This document shows, one piece after another, positions 39,101-49,825 of a DNA stretch of 64,000 bases. Numbering within the stretch: the first letter of the stretch is position 1; the number at the start of each line of letters is the position of its first letter. Source of the stretch: an uncultured Saprospiraceae bacterium (GTDB lineage: Bacteria > Bacteroidota > Bacteroidia > Chitinophagales > Saprospiraceae); assembly GCA_938015805.1 (NCBI GenBank), contig CALLXF010000086.1, positions 1 through 64,000 of the forward strand, given 5' to 3'. The translations under genes and the position numbers were made by a program. The notes beneath the pieces were generated by a model. That model made no database searches, had not been told where the DNA came from, and worked only from the letters and a program-made list of their open reading frames with translations.

Positions 39101-40663
39101 ATGGGAATAATTATAAAAGAAAGCTTTAACCAGACTGTACTCAGGATTATTATATCCTTTGTCGGGGCTTTAGCATTGATATTTATTTACCCTTTAGATA
39201 GGGAGCTTTATGGGCTATTTGGATACATACTTACTACTTCTTCATTTCTTATGGCTTTTGTTGTTCTGGGATTGGGTTTAGCATCAATGAGATTTTTTCC
39301 TTATACCGCTAATGATGCTAAAAGTAAGAAGCGGTTTTTCTATTTTCTTCTAAAAATCTTTTCTTTTAACACCGTCATTTTTCTTATACTTTTTTATTTG
39401 TCTAAGGATCTTATCGTAAAATTTGCAGATAATCCATCTCCCGAGTACGAATACTATTTATGGTATATAGGACTGGGAGCAGTTCTTTTTAGTATTATAG
39501 AAATGCTCGTTAAGTATCTATCTAATTATAAGATAGTAGCTATTCCAGTAGCATTACAGACCACTTATAAAATCGGAACTCCTATTGCTTTTATTTTAGT
39601 TTATTATGAAATCATCAATAAGGAGAGTGGCGTATGGCTTATCTTTTCTCTACTCATCATTTCTATGATTATCTTGATGTATATGGCTTTAACCAAGTTA
39701 AATATCATAGAGAAAACTAGAGACTTAAATAAGGAAACGGGCTTTTCTAATAATTCATTTTTTTCTTACTATTTCTGGGCTTTTGCGAGTAGTGCAGGAA
39801 GCTTAGTCGCTTTTAAAATAGATGGATTTATGGTTCCAGCTATGACAGATTTTACGTTAAATGGAGATTATAGTATGGCTATGTTTATGACTACACTCAT
39901 AACCATTCCTATAAGTGCTGTAATATCTATTGCTCATCCACTGATATCAGAGGCATGGAAAAATGACGATTATAGTCAGATAAAATCTATCTATTTAAAA
40001 GGATCAGAAAACTTATTATACATTGGAGTTTTTATGCTTTTAGCTTTATTTCTACTGCTAGATTTTCTTCCTTTGTTTTTTGCAAATATTGCTTCCATAA
40101 TAGATTTAGATATTATAGAGAATCTAAGTATCAAATGGAAAGAGCTTAGTTACCTTAAATTTTTGGTGATGATATTGGGTATCTCTAAGTTGTTTGATAT
40201 GGCGTCGGGTGTAAATGGAGTAATTATACAGCACTCTGTATGGTATAAATATAATACTGTGTTTATACTCCTACTTGTGATAATAAACGTGATACTAAAT
40301 TACTTTTTAATAAAATGGCACTCTATTACCGGTGCTGCCATAGCTACGACGATATCGCTGATCGTGTTTAATATTTTAAAAACAATGCTCATTTATAAGA
40401 AGATAAAAATGCATCCTTTTAGTTGGAAAATGCTAGGCTTTATGGCAAGTGTAATTTTAGTCGGGTGGAGTAGTTTTTATAATTCCGAGCATCACTCATT
40501 ATTGCTCACTTTTATTTTTAACTTGATCATCGCTTCATTGTTTTTAGTTATCTGGCTATATGTATTTGATTTTGCACCAGATACTAAAAAGAGCCTTCAT
40601 AATATTATACATAAAATGATGGGTAAAAAGTCTAACGACATCGGAGACATTATCGATCGCTAA
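39101..40663 (+). CDS. Wzx-like flippase / polysaccharide biosynthesis membrane protein
   Basis: About 14 TM segments; oligosaccharide flippase-like N terminus; glycan gene context. Confidence 0.8.
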   Translation: MGIIIKESFNQTVLRIIISFVGALALIFIYPLDRELYGLFGYILTTSSFLMAFVVLGLGLASMRFFPYTANDAKSKKRFFYFLLKIFSFNTVIFLILFYLSKDLIVKFADNPSPEYEYYLWYIGLGAVLFSIIEMLVKYLSNYKIVAIPVALQTTYKIGTPIAFILVYYEIINKESGVWLIFSLLIISMIILMYMALTKLNIIEKTRDLNKETGFSNNSFFSYYFWAFASSAGSLVAFKIDGFMVPAMTDFTLNGDYSMAMFMTTLITIPISAVISIAHPLISEAWKNDDYSQIKSIYLKGSENLLYIGVFMLLALFLLLDFLPLFFANIASIIDLDIIENLSIKWKELSYLKFLVMILGISKLFDMASGVNGVIIQHSVWYKYNTVFILLLVIINVILNYFLIKWHSITGAAIATTISLIVFNILKTMLIYKKIKMHPFSWKMLGFMASVILVGWSSFYNSEHHSLLLTFIFNLIIASLFLVIWLYVFDFAPDTKKSLHNIIHKMMGKKSNDIGDIIDR

Positions 40664-40705
40664 AAAAAACTTAATTATTGGAAAATCTACATTGGCGAAA
40701 GCCTG

Positions 40706-41083
40706 TTATCCTCCACACTCGATCTGCAAGGTAGAGATTTGTGACGACCATAAATCAGCTAAACTTTCCTCGTCTCCTTCATCACAAAAATCCGTAACCT
40801 CTAATATCGTTTGCTGAGTAAGCTCAGATTTATACATTCTAAATTCTAAATACTCTCCATCCTCTGCATCTTCCCAGATAAAGCGGATTCTTTCTTCTTC
40901 TATATCATCTACTAGTTCTGCAACCTCCTCTGATCCATCCCAAGAAAACGTATATCTCTCTGCGGTTAAATCACATGCATCACAAAACCATCTTACAAGA
41001 CAATCATTATTAGTTAGGAACTTATACAAGATCGCAGGCGATGCTTTAAAAATAAACTCTAATTCTATGGACACTCTCTTCAT
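40706..41083 (-). CDS. START-like/AHSA1-type domain protein
   Basis: KRVSIELEFIFKASPAILYKFLTNNDCLVRWFCD...YTFSWDGSEEVAEL. Confidence 0.75.
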   Translation of the reverse strand: MKRVSIELEFIFKASPAILYKFLTNNDCLVRWFCDACDLTAERYTFSWDGSEEVAELVDDIEEERIRFIWEDAEDGEYLEFRMYKSELTQQTILEVTDFCDEGDEESLADLWSSQISTLQIECGG

Positions 41084-41223
41084 TTCTCAATTCAAATTTA
41101 ACAATACATAATGTTGTCTTACAAAGGCTGCAATAAAGAATATTTTATCTAATATTCAAAACTTTAATGCGTTTTTTTGTTTATATTCTTTTCTAATAAT
41201 ACAGATAGTATCATAATAGTTCC

Positions 41224-41254
41224 TTGTATTATCGCAATTATAGTTTTATCTTTG
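41224..41254 (+). promoter_or_regulatory. Bacteroidota housekeeping promoter of the sigma factor gene
   Basis: TTG (41224-41226) - N20 - TATCTTTG (41247-41254). Confidence 0.65.
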
Positions 41255-41311
41255 CGGCTTGTTAGAAGTGCATTCCTTTTTTACACACAGTTAAAGACCA
41301 GAGAATAATAG

Positions 41312-42181
41312 ATGAGGCAGCTAAAAATAACCAAGTCAATTACTAATAGAGAATCTCAATCTCTAGAAAAGTATCTTCAAGAAATAGGTAAGGTAGATCT
41401 TTTAACTCCTGATGAGGAAGTAGATTTAGCAAAAAAAATAAAACAAGGCGATCAAGAGGCTTTAGAGAAATTGACTAAAGCCAATTTAAGGTTTGTGGTT
41501 TCTGTAGCTAAACAATACCAAAATCAAGGATTGTCATTAAGTGATTTAATAAATGAAGGTAACCTAGGTTTAATAAAAGCGGCTCAGCGTTTTGACGAAA
41601 CCAGAGGTTTTAAATTTATCTCTTATGCTGTTTGGTGGATTAGACAGTCTATCTTACAAGCGTTAGCGGAACAATCTAGAATCGTAAGATTACCACTTAA
41701 TAAGGTCGGTTCCTTAAATAAAATTAATCGAGCTTTTTCTGAATTAGAACAAGAATACGAAAGAGAGCCATCTGCAGACGAACTAGCAGATCTTCTAGAT
41801 ATTACCACAGATGAAGTAGAGACGACATTAAGCGTTGCTGCCCGTCACGTATCTATGGATGCACCTTTTGTATCAGGAGAAGATAATTCTCTTCTGGATG
41901 TTTTAGAAAACAGCATGACTCCCGGTACAGATAGTTCTTTAGAATATTCTGCATCTCTGAGACAGGAAATAGAAAGATCATTAAGTACACTTACAGAGCG
42001 TCAGATGGATGTAATAAAATTATACTTTGGTATAGGGATAGAACACCCGATGTCGCTTGAGGATATAGGAGAAAAATTTGGTCTAACCAGAGAGCGTGTG
42101 AGGCAAATAAAAGATAAAGCCATCAATAAATTACGATCTGTTTCTAGAAGTAAATTGCTTAAACACTACCTAGGAGCATAG
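41312..42181 (+). CDS. rpoD: Primary RNA polymerase sigma factor (RpoD/SigA type)
   Basis: [76 protein letters not shown]. Confidence 0.96.
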   Translation: MRQLKITKSITNRESQSLEKYLQEIGKVDLLTPDEEVDLAKKIKQGDQEALEKLTKANLRFVVSVAKQYQNQGLSLSDLINEGNLGLIKAAQRFDETRGFKFISYAVWWIRQSILQALAEQSRIVRLPLNKVGSLNKINRAFSELEQEYEREPSADELADLLDITTDEVETTLSVAARHVSMDAPFVSGEDNSLLDVLENSMTPGTDSSLEYSASLRQEIERSLSTLTERQMDVIKLYFGIGIEHPMSLEDIGEKFGLTRERVRQIKDKAINKLRSVSRSKLLKHYLGA

Positions 42182-42241
42182 TAAACTAGCTTACATTTCG
42201 GATTTTTATTTTAGCTTGGCAAGAATTATGCATCTTGATAG

Positions 42242-43861
42242 ATGTCTATGAGTTCAGAAAATCAATCTAAGAGAAAATATACAATAGTAGAACCCTTGCT
42301 ACTCGCACTTATGATGGTGGTGGGTATCATGCTCGGCTATAAAATGAACTCTGCTCCTAATAGTCATTCTCTAATAGATAAGATAGATAACGCAGGTACG
42401 CTCGGAAGAGTAGAAGAGATTATACGCTTTATAGAAAATAAGTATGTAGACAGTATAGACAGTGAGCAAATGATGTCTGGCGTTGTCGAAGGGATCCTCC
42501 AAGATCTCGATCCACATTCCATTTATATTCCTCCATCAGAGCTAGAAGATGTCGATCGACAGATGTCGGGAAAATATTACGGGATAGGTATCGAGACACT
42601 GACGATGCAAGACACAGTGACCATCAGTAGAATACTAGAAGGGAGTCCAGCTGCTCTGGTAGGATTTAAGCAAGGTGATAAAATACTGACGGTAAATGAT
42701 TCTGCAGTTGCTGGAATAGATTACGAATTAGATAAATTATCAAGCCTTGTATCTAATGCTACGGGAATGATCAGGTTTAAGATTTTGGAAAGGGCCAGTG
42801 GTCTTCCTAAAACGATCAAAGTACAACCTGCGGAGATTCCTGTAAATTCTGCGGAACACTATTTTAAACTAGATGATGATATCGGATATATAGAATTATC
42901 CAGATTTACGTCCAAAAGTTACACTGAATTTATGACTGCTTTAGAGGCTGTTGTTAACAATAAATCTTTAGAAAACTTAGTGATCGATCTAAGAAATAAT
43001 CCGGGAGGATATTTGCCTGAAGCTAATAAAATACTCAGCCAGTTATTTCCAGAGAAAGATAGAGTGATGTTGTACACAGAAGGGCGTAATAGTGAGAGAA
43101 GGGAGTATAAGACCAATGGAAAGAATTTTTTTAGAGTAAATAATATAGCTGTTCTTATAGATGAAGGATCAGCCTCGGGATCAGAGATCCTAGCCGGAGC
43201 GATACAAGACTGGGATAGGGGAGTAATCATAGGAAAGAGATCTTATGGTAAAGGTTTAGTTCAAGAGCAGTATCCTCTTAAAAATGGTGGAGCGATCCGA
43301 CTAACAATAGCTAAGTATTATACCCCTTCAGGAAGACTTATACAGAGACCTTTTAATGATCGTAATGCATATTACGATTCTATAGATGACCGTAGTGAAA
43401 ATGGAGAATTGGCGGAAGCCATCGATAGCTCTCAAATATTTAAAACTAAAAAGTATAATCGTACTGTTTATGGCGGCGGTGGGATAAAACCAGATATTAT
43501 CGTAACACCTACTTCTTTTGGATTTAGCGACGATTATCAGGATTTATATCAGGCAGTTAGAGCATTTCTTTTTAAAGAGTATTTAGAGGGAAGGCTTGAT
43601 TACTCAAAAGAAGATTTACTGAATAAAAAGGTGGATAATTTTAAATTTTTAGAAGCTTTTAAAGAGGAAAGCAATTTTTCTCAAGAGTTAATCGACACTA
43701 ATTTTACTCAGTTAAATAGAGATATTGTACTACTTATTGCGAGGTATAATCACGGAAGTACATTCGAAAAGCAAGTAAATGCCCAGTTTGACTTAATGAT
43801 ACAGGCTGCCATAGATTGTTTTTCTAAGACAGATATCTTTGCCGAACTACAGCCACGTTAA
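42242..43861 (+). CDS. S41 family C-terminal processing peptidase
   Basis: PDZ domain; VLIDEGSASGSEILAGAIQDWDRGVIIGKRSYGKGLVQ. Confidence 0.93.
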   Translation: MSMSSENQSKRKYTIVEPLLLALMMVVGIMLGYKMNSAPNSHSLIDKIDNAGTLGRVEEIIRFIENKYVDSIDSEQMMSGVVEGILQDLDPHSIYIPPSELEDVDRQMSGKYYGIGIETLTMQDTVTISRILEGSPAALVGFKQGDKILTVNDSAVAGIDYELDKLSSLVSNATGMIRFKILERASGLPKTIKVQPAEIPVNSAEHYFKLDDDIGYIELSRFTSKSYTEFMTALEAVVNNKSLENLVIDLRNNPGGYLPEANKILSQLFPEKDRVMLYTEGRNSERREYKTNGKNFFRVNNIAVLIDEGSASGSEILAGAIQDWDRGVIIGKRSYGKGLVQEQYPLKNGGAIRLTIAKYYTPSGRLIQRPFNDRNAYYDSIDDRSENGELAEAIDSSQIFKTKKYNRTVYGGGGIKPDIIVTPTSFGFSDDYQDLYQAVRAFLFKEYLEGRLDYSKEDLLNKKVDNFKFLEAFKEESNFSQELIDTNFTQLNRDIVLLIARYNHGSTFEKQVNAQFDLMIQAAIDCFSKTDIFAELQPR

Positions 43862-44418
43862 GTACGTATAAATTCTAAATCACCCTCTTGGTTAAACATA
43901 GCGACTACAGAAGGGTCTGCTTTTGTAAGATCATCCTGACGATGTTTAACAACATAGTCCACTTCTTTTAACATTCGTTTATCGATATCTCTAAAGCTTG
44001 CTGGAAAATCTTTTCCGCTATAGTTTGCTGATGTAGAAACTAATGGAACCCCTAAAGCATCTATTAGTGTTCTGCAAAAAGGATCTGTTGTCAATCTAAC
44101 CCCTAAGCTTCCAGAAGCATGAGCTACAGGAGGAAGTATAGATTTTGCTTTTTTATAGATAAGCGTTAATGGCTTAGTATGATGTAAAAGTAGGGTTTCT
44201 ATCCTTGGATGGACATGTTCTACAGTATTAGTGAGCATGTCGATCGAGGATACTAGTACGCTTAGTGGTTTGGAAATATCTCTCTTCTTAATGTTGAATA
44301 TTTTAGCTATTGCATCTCGATTATCTGCTCTACATCCGATACCCCAAATGGTGTCAGTAGGATATATTATTACGCCATTGTTATTTAAAACCTCTATGAT
44401 GTCTTCTATCTCATCCAT
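43858..44418 (-). CDS. L-threonylcarbamoyladenylate synthase (Sua5/YciO/TsaC family)
   Basis: VIIYPTDTIWGIGCRADN; KRDISKPLSVLV; SLGVRLTTDPF; LVSTSANYSG. Confidence 0.92.
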   Translation of the reverse strand: MDEIEDIIEVLNNNGVIIYPTDTIWGIGCRADNRDAIAKIFNIKKRDISKPLSVLVSSIDMLTNTVEHVHPRIETLLLHHTKPLTLIYKKAKSILPPVAHASGSLGVRLTTDPFCRTLIDALGVPLVSTSANYSGKDFPASFRDIDKRMLKEVDYVVKHRQDDLTKADPSVVAMFNQEGDLEFIRT

Positions 44419-44498
44419 ACACTCAAAACTATTGACTATTTTTGTAACTATCTTTCTAATAATTAAGGAAGTAAAAACGTTTATATATTAATAAAAGT

Positions 44499-46850
44499 AT
44501 GCTCCCATCCACCTTTATTAAAGTTATTACTGTGAAAAATTTGTTTCCCGTTATTCTCGCTTGTTTTTGTTTCTTATTTATCATGCAAAATAAGGCATAT
44601 GCTGCACATATTGTAGGAGGAGATGTTACCTATGATTGCCTTGGTTTAGATACGCTAGCTAATGGGAATGTAAATATTAGATTGCGGATAGAATTTAACA
44701 TGTATCGAGATAATGGTGGTCAAGGATTAGGGCAGGGGCCAGGAGCTGGATTTGATATGCCTGCAAATTTTGGAGTGTACAGATTATCAGGTAACAACGT
44801 ACAGCATATTACCACACAAACAGAAACCATCGATATTAATGAGGAGGTAGAATTTGATGATAGTAATCCATGTATCTCTTATCCCCCTCAAGTAGGTGTG
44901 GACAGAGCATTGTATAGTTTTGATATCACATTACCCTTATTGACGGGGCCAGATGATCGATATTTGATATCATATCAGCGTTGCTGTCGGAACCAGACAA
45001 TAGATAATTTAGTGGCACCAGGAGAAACGGGTGCTGTATTTAGTATAGAGATCACGTCTCTTGCTATGAGTATATGTAATGATAGTCCTAGTTTCAATAA
45101 TTTTCCTCCTGTGATTATTTGTTCGGGAGAAGATATAAATTTTGATCATTCGGCAAACGATGCAGAGGGACATCAGATCTTTTATGAATTTTGTGCTCCT
45201 TTAACATCCGGAGGTACAGATGGGGCAACTACGCCTGGTGATCCTAATTCATGTACTGGAGTAACGCCTGATCCAGCCGGATGCCCTCCACCATATGATG
45301 AGGTCATATTCCAATTACCTAATTACTCTGCTACTAATCCAATGGCAGGAGATCCACAAATAACGATAGATGCGATAACAGGTTTGATTTCGGGTGTACC
45401 CCAATTAAATGGTCAGTTTGTGGTAGGTGTATGTGCTCGAGAAATATTTAATGGACAGATCATGACAGTGATCAGGAGGGACTTCCAGTTTAATGTCGCC
45501 ACATGTACACCTAATGTAGTCGCTGATATAGAACCGGAGCCCCCGGCTACGGTAGGTGAGATAAATGGAACACCGACGATTATTACATGTGGAGAGAATA
45601 TAATTCCTTTTGAGCATGTAGGGTCTACAGATAACGTCCTTTCCTATTACTGGGAGTTCGATATTAACGGGAATTTACAAACTGCAGATACCCAATCCAC
45701 AACTTTCGAATTTCCAGGACCTGGATCTTATAGCGTATTATTAGTGACGAATGAGGGGCTGACCTGTGAAGCTAGGGATAGCTTTCCAGTCGTTATTTAT
45801 CCAGAGGTCTATGCTGATTTTAGTTTTGATTATGACACCTGTACTGCTGGCCCTGTAATGTTTATTGATAGTAGTTTTACAGATGCCCTAAATATTGTGG
45901 ATTTAGAATGGGATTTTGCGGGTGATCAAATTCAGCCAGGTCAAGACCCAGAATCTCCAGATCATGTTTTTGGTGCACCGGGCAATTTACCGGTAAAACT
46001 GATCGCAACTGATAATAATAATTGTAAAGATTCAATTACTCAGATTGTACCTTATTTTCCAGTACCTAATTTAATCATCATAGAGCCTAATACTTTTGTT
46101 GGTTGTGCTCCTGCGGATATTTTTTTTAATAATTTATCGACGCCTATAGATTCTACATATGATATTACCTGGGATTTTGGAGATGGAGAATTTGGAGATG
46201 AGATTAGTCCATCACATTTGTATACAGATGTAGGTCTGTATTCTGTGAGTGTAACGATCGTATCGCCTCTAGGCTGTCTTGTAGAATCTTTTTTTAGCGA
46301 ACTGATAACCATAGAGCCTAAGCCTACTGCGGATTTTACGTTTTCTCCGGAGATGCCTAATGTATTTAATAAAGAGGTAGAGTTTTTTGATAGGAGCCTG
46401 GGAGCAGATGCTTGGCAGTGGGATTTTTCAGGAGAAGGATTTTCTAATGATCCAAATCCAACGTATGAATTTAAAGATACAGGTATTTACAATGTTCAGC
46501 TAGTCGTAAAGCATCCAGAAGGATGTACAGATACACTAGTAAGGATTATAGACATCGAGCCGATCGTAAGCTATCATATGCCTAATGCATTTACGCCTAA
46601 TGGCGATGCAACTAATGATATTTTTAAGGGTAATGGTAGGTTTGATGGAATTGAAGATTTTTCTTTTACGATATGGAATCGATGGGGAGAAATGGTGTTT
46701 GAAAGTAGAGATCCATTTGTTGGATGGAATGGTACAAAAAACAACTCGGGACAAAATTCTCCAGCAGGAGTTTATGTATATGAGGTAAACTACAGTAACC
46801 CTCGAGGAGAAGAGTTTAATTTACAAGGGCATGTAACACTATTACGATGA
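44499..46850 (+). CDS. PKD-domain protein with gliding-motility-associated C-terminal (type B T9SS) domain
   Basis: PKD repeats (DFGDGEFGDEISPSHLYTDVGLYSVSVTI); YHMPNAFTPNGDATNDIFKG...FTIWNRWGEMVFES...GVYVYEVNY. Confidence 0.9.
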   Translation: MLPSTFIKVITVKNLFPVILACFCFLFIMQNKAYAAHIVGGDVTYDCLGLDTLANGNVNIRLRIEFNMYRDNGGQGLGQGPGAGFDMPANFGVYRLSGNNVQHITTQTETIDINEEVEFDDSNPCISYPPQVGVDRALYSFDITLPLLTGPDDRYLISYQRCCRNQTIDNLVAPGETGAVFSIEITSLAMSICNDSPSFNNFPPVIICSGEDINFDHSANDAEGHQIFYEFCAPLTSGGTDGATTPGDPNSCTGVTPDPAGCPPPYDEVIFQLPNYSATNPMAGDPQITIDAITGLISGVPQLNGQFVVGVCAREIFNGQIMTVIRRDFQFNVATCTPNVVADIEPEPPATVGEINGTPTIITCGENIIPFEHVGSTDNVLSYYWEFDINGNLQTADTQSTTFEFPGPGSYSVLLVTNEGLTCEARDSFPVVIYPEVYADFSFDYDTCTAGPVMFIDSSFTDALNIVDLEWDFAGDQIQPGQDPESPDHVFGAPGNLPVKLIATDNNNCKDSITQIVPYFPVPNLIIIEPNTFVGCAPADIFFNNLSTPIDSTYDITWDFGDGEFGDEISPSHLYTDVGLYSVSVTIVSPLGCLVESFFSELITIEPKPTADFTFSPEMPNVFNKEVEFFDRSLGADAWQWDFSGEGFSNDPNPTYEFKDTGIYNVQLVVKHPEGCTDTLVRIIDIEPIVSYHMPNAFTPNGDATNDIFKGNGRFDGIEDFSFTIWNRWGEMVFESRDPFVGWNGTKNNSGQNSPAGVYVYEVNYSNPRGEEFNLQGHVTLLR

Positions 46851-46892
46851 TAAAATGCTTTAAAATAAAGTGATTATTAGTAAGTATTTATC

Positions 46893-46900
46893 TATCTTTG
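46893..46900 (+). promoter_or_regulatory. Bacteroidota -7 element TATCTTTG upstream of rplS
   Basis: Exact TAnnTTTG match 22 nt before the ATG. Confidence 0.6.
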
Positions 46901-46922
46901 CACCCGCTTAAAGAATATAGCT

Positions 46923-47273
46923 ATGGATTTAATAAAATACGTTCACGAACAAGTGACACCTGCAAAAAACCTTCCTGAATTTAGACCAGGAGATAATATT
47001 ACAGTGAGTTATAAGATCGTTGAGGGAGCAAAAGAAAGAATACAAACCTTCCGTGGAGATGTGATTCAGATAAATGGATCGGGATCTACTAAAACTTTTA
47101 CAGTGCGTAAAATGTCTAGTGGAGTAGGGGTAGAAAGAATTTTTCCATACAATACTCCTAACCTTGTGGAGGTAGAAGTATTAAAAAGAGGGAAGGTGAG
47201 AAGAGCAAAACTGTTCTATTTGAGAGGTCTAAAAGGTAAAAAGGCTAAGATCAAAGAAAAAACAAGAAGATAA
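46923..47273 (+). CDS. rplS: 50S ribosomal protein L19
   Basis: [76 protein letters not shown]. Confidence 0.98.
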   Translation: MDLIKYVHEQVTPAKNLPEFRPGDNITVSYKIVEGAKERIQTFRGDVIQINGSGSTKTFTVRKMSSGVGVERIFPYNTPNLVEVEVLKRGKVRRAKLFYLRGLKGKKAKIKEKTRR

Positions 47274-47279
47274 TAAATT

Positions 47280-47305
47280 AAGCCTCGCAATTGTGAGGCT
47301 TTTTT
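47280..47305 (+). terminator. Intrinsic terminator of rplS
   Basis: AAGCCTC-gcaattgt-GAGGCTTTTTT. Confidence 0.85.
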
Positions 47306-47355
47306 ATTTGCCATAAGTTGTTTATTTTTCTAAAGTTTATGAATACCAGAATTTT

Positions 47356-47724
47356 ATGAAAAAACCTTTAATAATCCTATTGATACTCCTTCTATCCGTT
47401 ATTTCTTGTAAAGAAGATAAAGTTTTTCTTAAAGAAGATTTACAAGGATACTGGATGGTAGTCGGTGCAAAAAGAAACGGGAAAACTACAAAATCGCTCA
47501 GAGGGGCATGGATAAAATTTAGAGACATGGAGATGGTAGATAATTTTCTTTCGGATAAAGAAATACATCCGTATTCTTTAAAAGGAAGTACACTGATCCA
47601 TCATGTAGAACCAGAGCGTAAATATTCATTACATAGAGTCACTGCCGACACTTTAGAATTAAGTACGACTTTAGATGCTTATAAATTTGATTTAACTTTA
47701 GAGCGTAAATACGAAACTCAATAA
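47356..47724 (+). CDS. Small lipoprotein-like hypothetical protein
   Basis: Lipobox-like LLLSVISC; no confident family. Confidence 0.5.
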   Translation: MKKPLIILLILLLSVISCKEDKVFLKEDLQGYWMVVGAKRNGKTTKSLRGAWIKFRDMEMVDNFLSDKEIHPYSLKGSTLIHHVEPERKYSLHRVTADTLELSTTLDAYKFDLTLERKYETQ

Positions 47725-47736
47725 ATTTAATGATCA

Positions 47737-49194
47737 ATGAAAAATATTACTCTCTTTCTCATATTTTTCATTTCTTATTCTCTTAATGCCTTAGATGTCA
47801 GTGTGACCCATGCTACATTTAATAATGATAAAGAGACTTACGTCGAATATTACTTCCACTATGTAGGCAAAACCTTAAATTTTCTTCCCGTAAATGAGAA
47901 AATCACTAATGTTCAAGCTGCAGTAGAAGTATTAATCTTAATTAAAAAACAAGGGGCTATTATCGACTATGATAAGTATAAATTATCTAGTCCCGTTTTT
48001 ACAACTCCGTCAGATTTTCAAGATATAAAGCGTTTTGTATTACCAAAAGGCGACTATGTTATAGAGATTGAAATTGTTGATCTTAATAATCTGGAGAGTA
48101 CCTTTAAATGGAATGGGAAACAAAACATATCAGGATTTCAAAACCAAATTGTAGATGTCTCAGACGTACAACTACTGGCTTCAGTAGTGCAAAGTGACGA
48201 AACGGCCCCTACGGCTTTTAGTAAGAGTGGATTTACTTTTGAAATTTTACCTTACGATTTTTTACATGAGAAGTATAAGCAAATAAATTTTTACTCAGAA
48301 TTTTATAATCTCGATAAAAACGAAGATCAGCTTTATGTCAGCTATGGTGTGAGGAAAGACTTTGTAGGAAAAAAAGGAGATGAGGTTTATATCAGATCAA
48401 AAAAAATTAAAAATTCGGAGCAGATTGTTCCGTACTTAAGTGCTTTAGATATAAAGGAGCTTAAATCTGGAAATTATCATGTATTTGTAGAGATAAAGAA
48501 TAGGAATAAAGAGATTCTTGCTGCCGCATATCGTGATTTTCAGAGGAGTAATCCTGGTTATGATTTTGAGATTAGTTTAAATAGTAACGGTGATTTTGAA
48601 GACTCGTTTGTAAAAAAACTGGATCAAAGTAAGCTAGATTATTATGTGCGAGCTCATATGCCGATCGCCAGAGCGGATATGATCTCAGTTATGAATTCTG
48701 TGTTAAAAGATGGATCCGCAGCAAGTAAAAAATACTTTTTATATAAACATTGGACGGATGTAAATGAGGCTCATGCGGGTACTTTATTTGATAAATACAT
48801 GGAAGTAGCAGATGCTTTAGATAAGATGTATAATTCTGGATTTGGTTATGGTTTTGAGACGGATCGAGGATATATCTATCTTAGATATGGAAGACCTTCT
48901 CAGCAAATAGAGGTGACGGATGAGCCTTCTGCTCCTCCTTATGAGATATGGGCTTATGACGTTATCCCGGACACAGGAGAGACCAATGTAAAATTTGTTT
49001 TTTATAATCCGACGTTGCAACATAATGCCTTTGATCTATTACACTCTACCTGCCGAGGCGAACGTTTTAATCCTGCATGGGAAACAGAGTTATATAAAAA
49101 CGCAACTACCGAGGATACTCGCCGATCTATAGATGCCACTACTGTGCAAGATAATATGGGCAGAAATGCTCGAAGACTTTTTGATGAGTTGTAG
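47737..49194 (+). CDS. GWxTD domain-containing protein
   Basis: C-terminal ALDKMYNSGFGYGFETDRGYIYLRYGRPSQQIEV...PYEIWAYD with upstream YKHWTDVN. Confidence 0.85.
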   Translation: MKNITLFLIFFISYSLNALDVSVTHATFNNDKETYVEYYFHYVGKTLNFLPVNEKITNVQAAVEVLILIKKQGAIIDYDKYKLSSPVFTTPSDFQDIKRFVLPKGDYVIEIEIVDLNNLESTFKWNGKQNISGFQNQIVDVSDVQLLASVVQSDETAPTAFSKSGFTFEILPYDFLHEKYKQINFYSEFYNLDKNEDQLYVSYGVRKDFVGKKGDEVYIRSKKIKNSEQIVPYLSALDIKELKSGNYHVFVEIKNRNKEILAAAYRDFQRSNPGYDFEISLNSNGDFEDSFVKKLDQSKLDYYVRAHMPIARADMISVMNSVLKDGSAASKKYFLYKHWTDVNEAHAGTLFDKYMEVADALDKMYNSGFGYGFETDRGYIYLRYGRPSQQIEVTDEPSAPPYEIWAYDVIPDTGETNVKFVFYNPTLQHNAFDLLHSTCRGERFNPAWETELYKNATTEDTRRSIDATTVQDNMGRNARRLFDEL

Positions 49195-49292
49195 GTTATA
49201 ACTCAGAAATATTTCCGCCTGATAATCATAATCACTTTATGGTTATTATTATTGTTGTTGTTATATATCCTTGCTTTCCTGCATTAAAATAA

Positions 49293-49604
49293 ATGGAAGA
49301 ACAATTACCAATATCGATACTCGAATTATTAGGAATGCATATTTATCTGAGTTCTATTACATTGGGAATTGGAATAATTGTTTTGTTTATTTTAATGAAG
49401 TCCGATCATCAATTTTCTTGGGTAAAATATATTACTAAATCTATTCAATTACTATTAGTAGTAATTATAGTATCTTTTTTAATCTGGGTAAAATGGCCAT
49501 TTGGATTTGACATTATGCTCGGGCCTATTAATTTACCTACTTCTATCATAATTATAATCTTTCTAGGATTGTACTCAGTATTTAAACCTAAGTATAATTG
49601 GTAA
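49293..49604 (+). CDS. Hypothetical small membrane protein
   Basis: Three hydrophobic segments; no family recognised. Confidence 0.4.
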   Translation: MEEQLPISILELLGMHIYLSSITLGIGIIVLFILMKSDHQFSWVKYITKSIQLLLVVIIVSFLIWVKWPFGFDIMLGPINLPTSIIIIIFLGLYSVFKPKYNW

Positions 49605-49825
49605 TAATAAATTGCAGATTAGAAATTTGAGAATTTACGCATTTTCAAGGTTTCCTTTATATAGGGAACATCCTTAACCCAATAGCAGTGAATATGATAA
49701 AAAGGTATTTCTAGAATAGGAGAGTCGATAAAAGGGAGCATTCTGTTTATAACCTGTTTTATGTTGGTCTAAGAATAAAAATCCGTGTAAGTCCTATTAT
49801 CGGCAAGAATTGAACTAATAAAATA

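Noticed and set aside
41471-41485. TTGACTAAAGCCAAT in rpoD as another copy of the palindrome
   Set aside because: The left arm is GAC rather than GGC, and the encoded [10 protein letters not shown] is a conserved sigma region, so protein conservation explains it.
42919-43230. 103-aa ORF antisense to the S41 peptidase
   Set aside because: Antisense shadow ORF.
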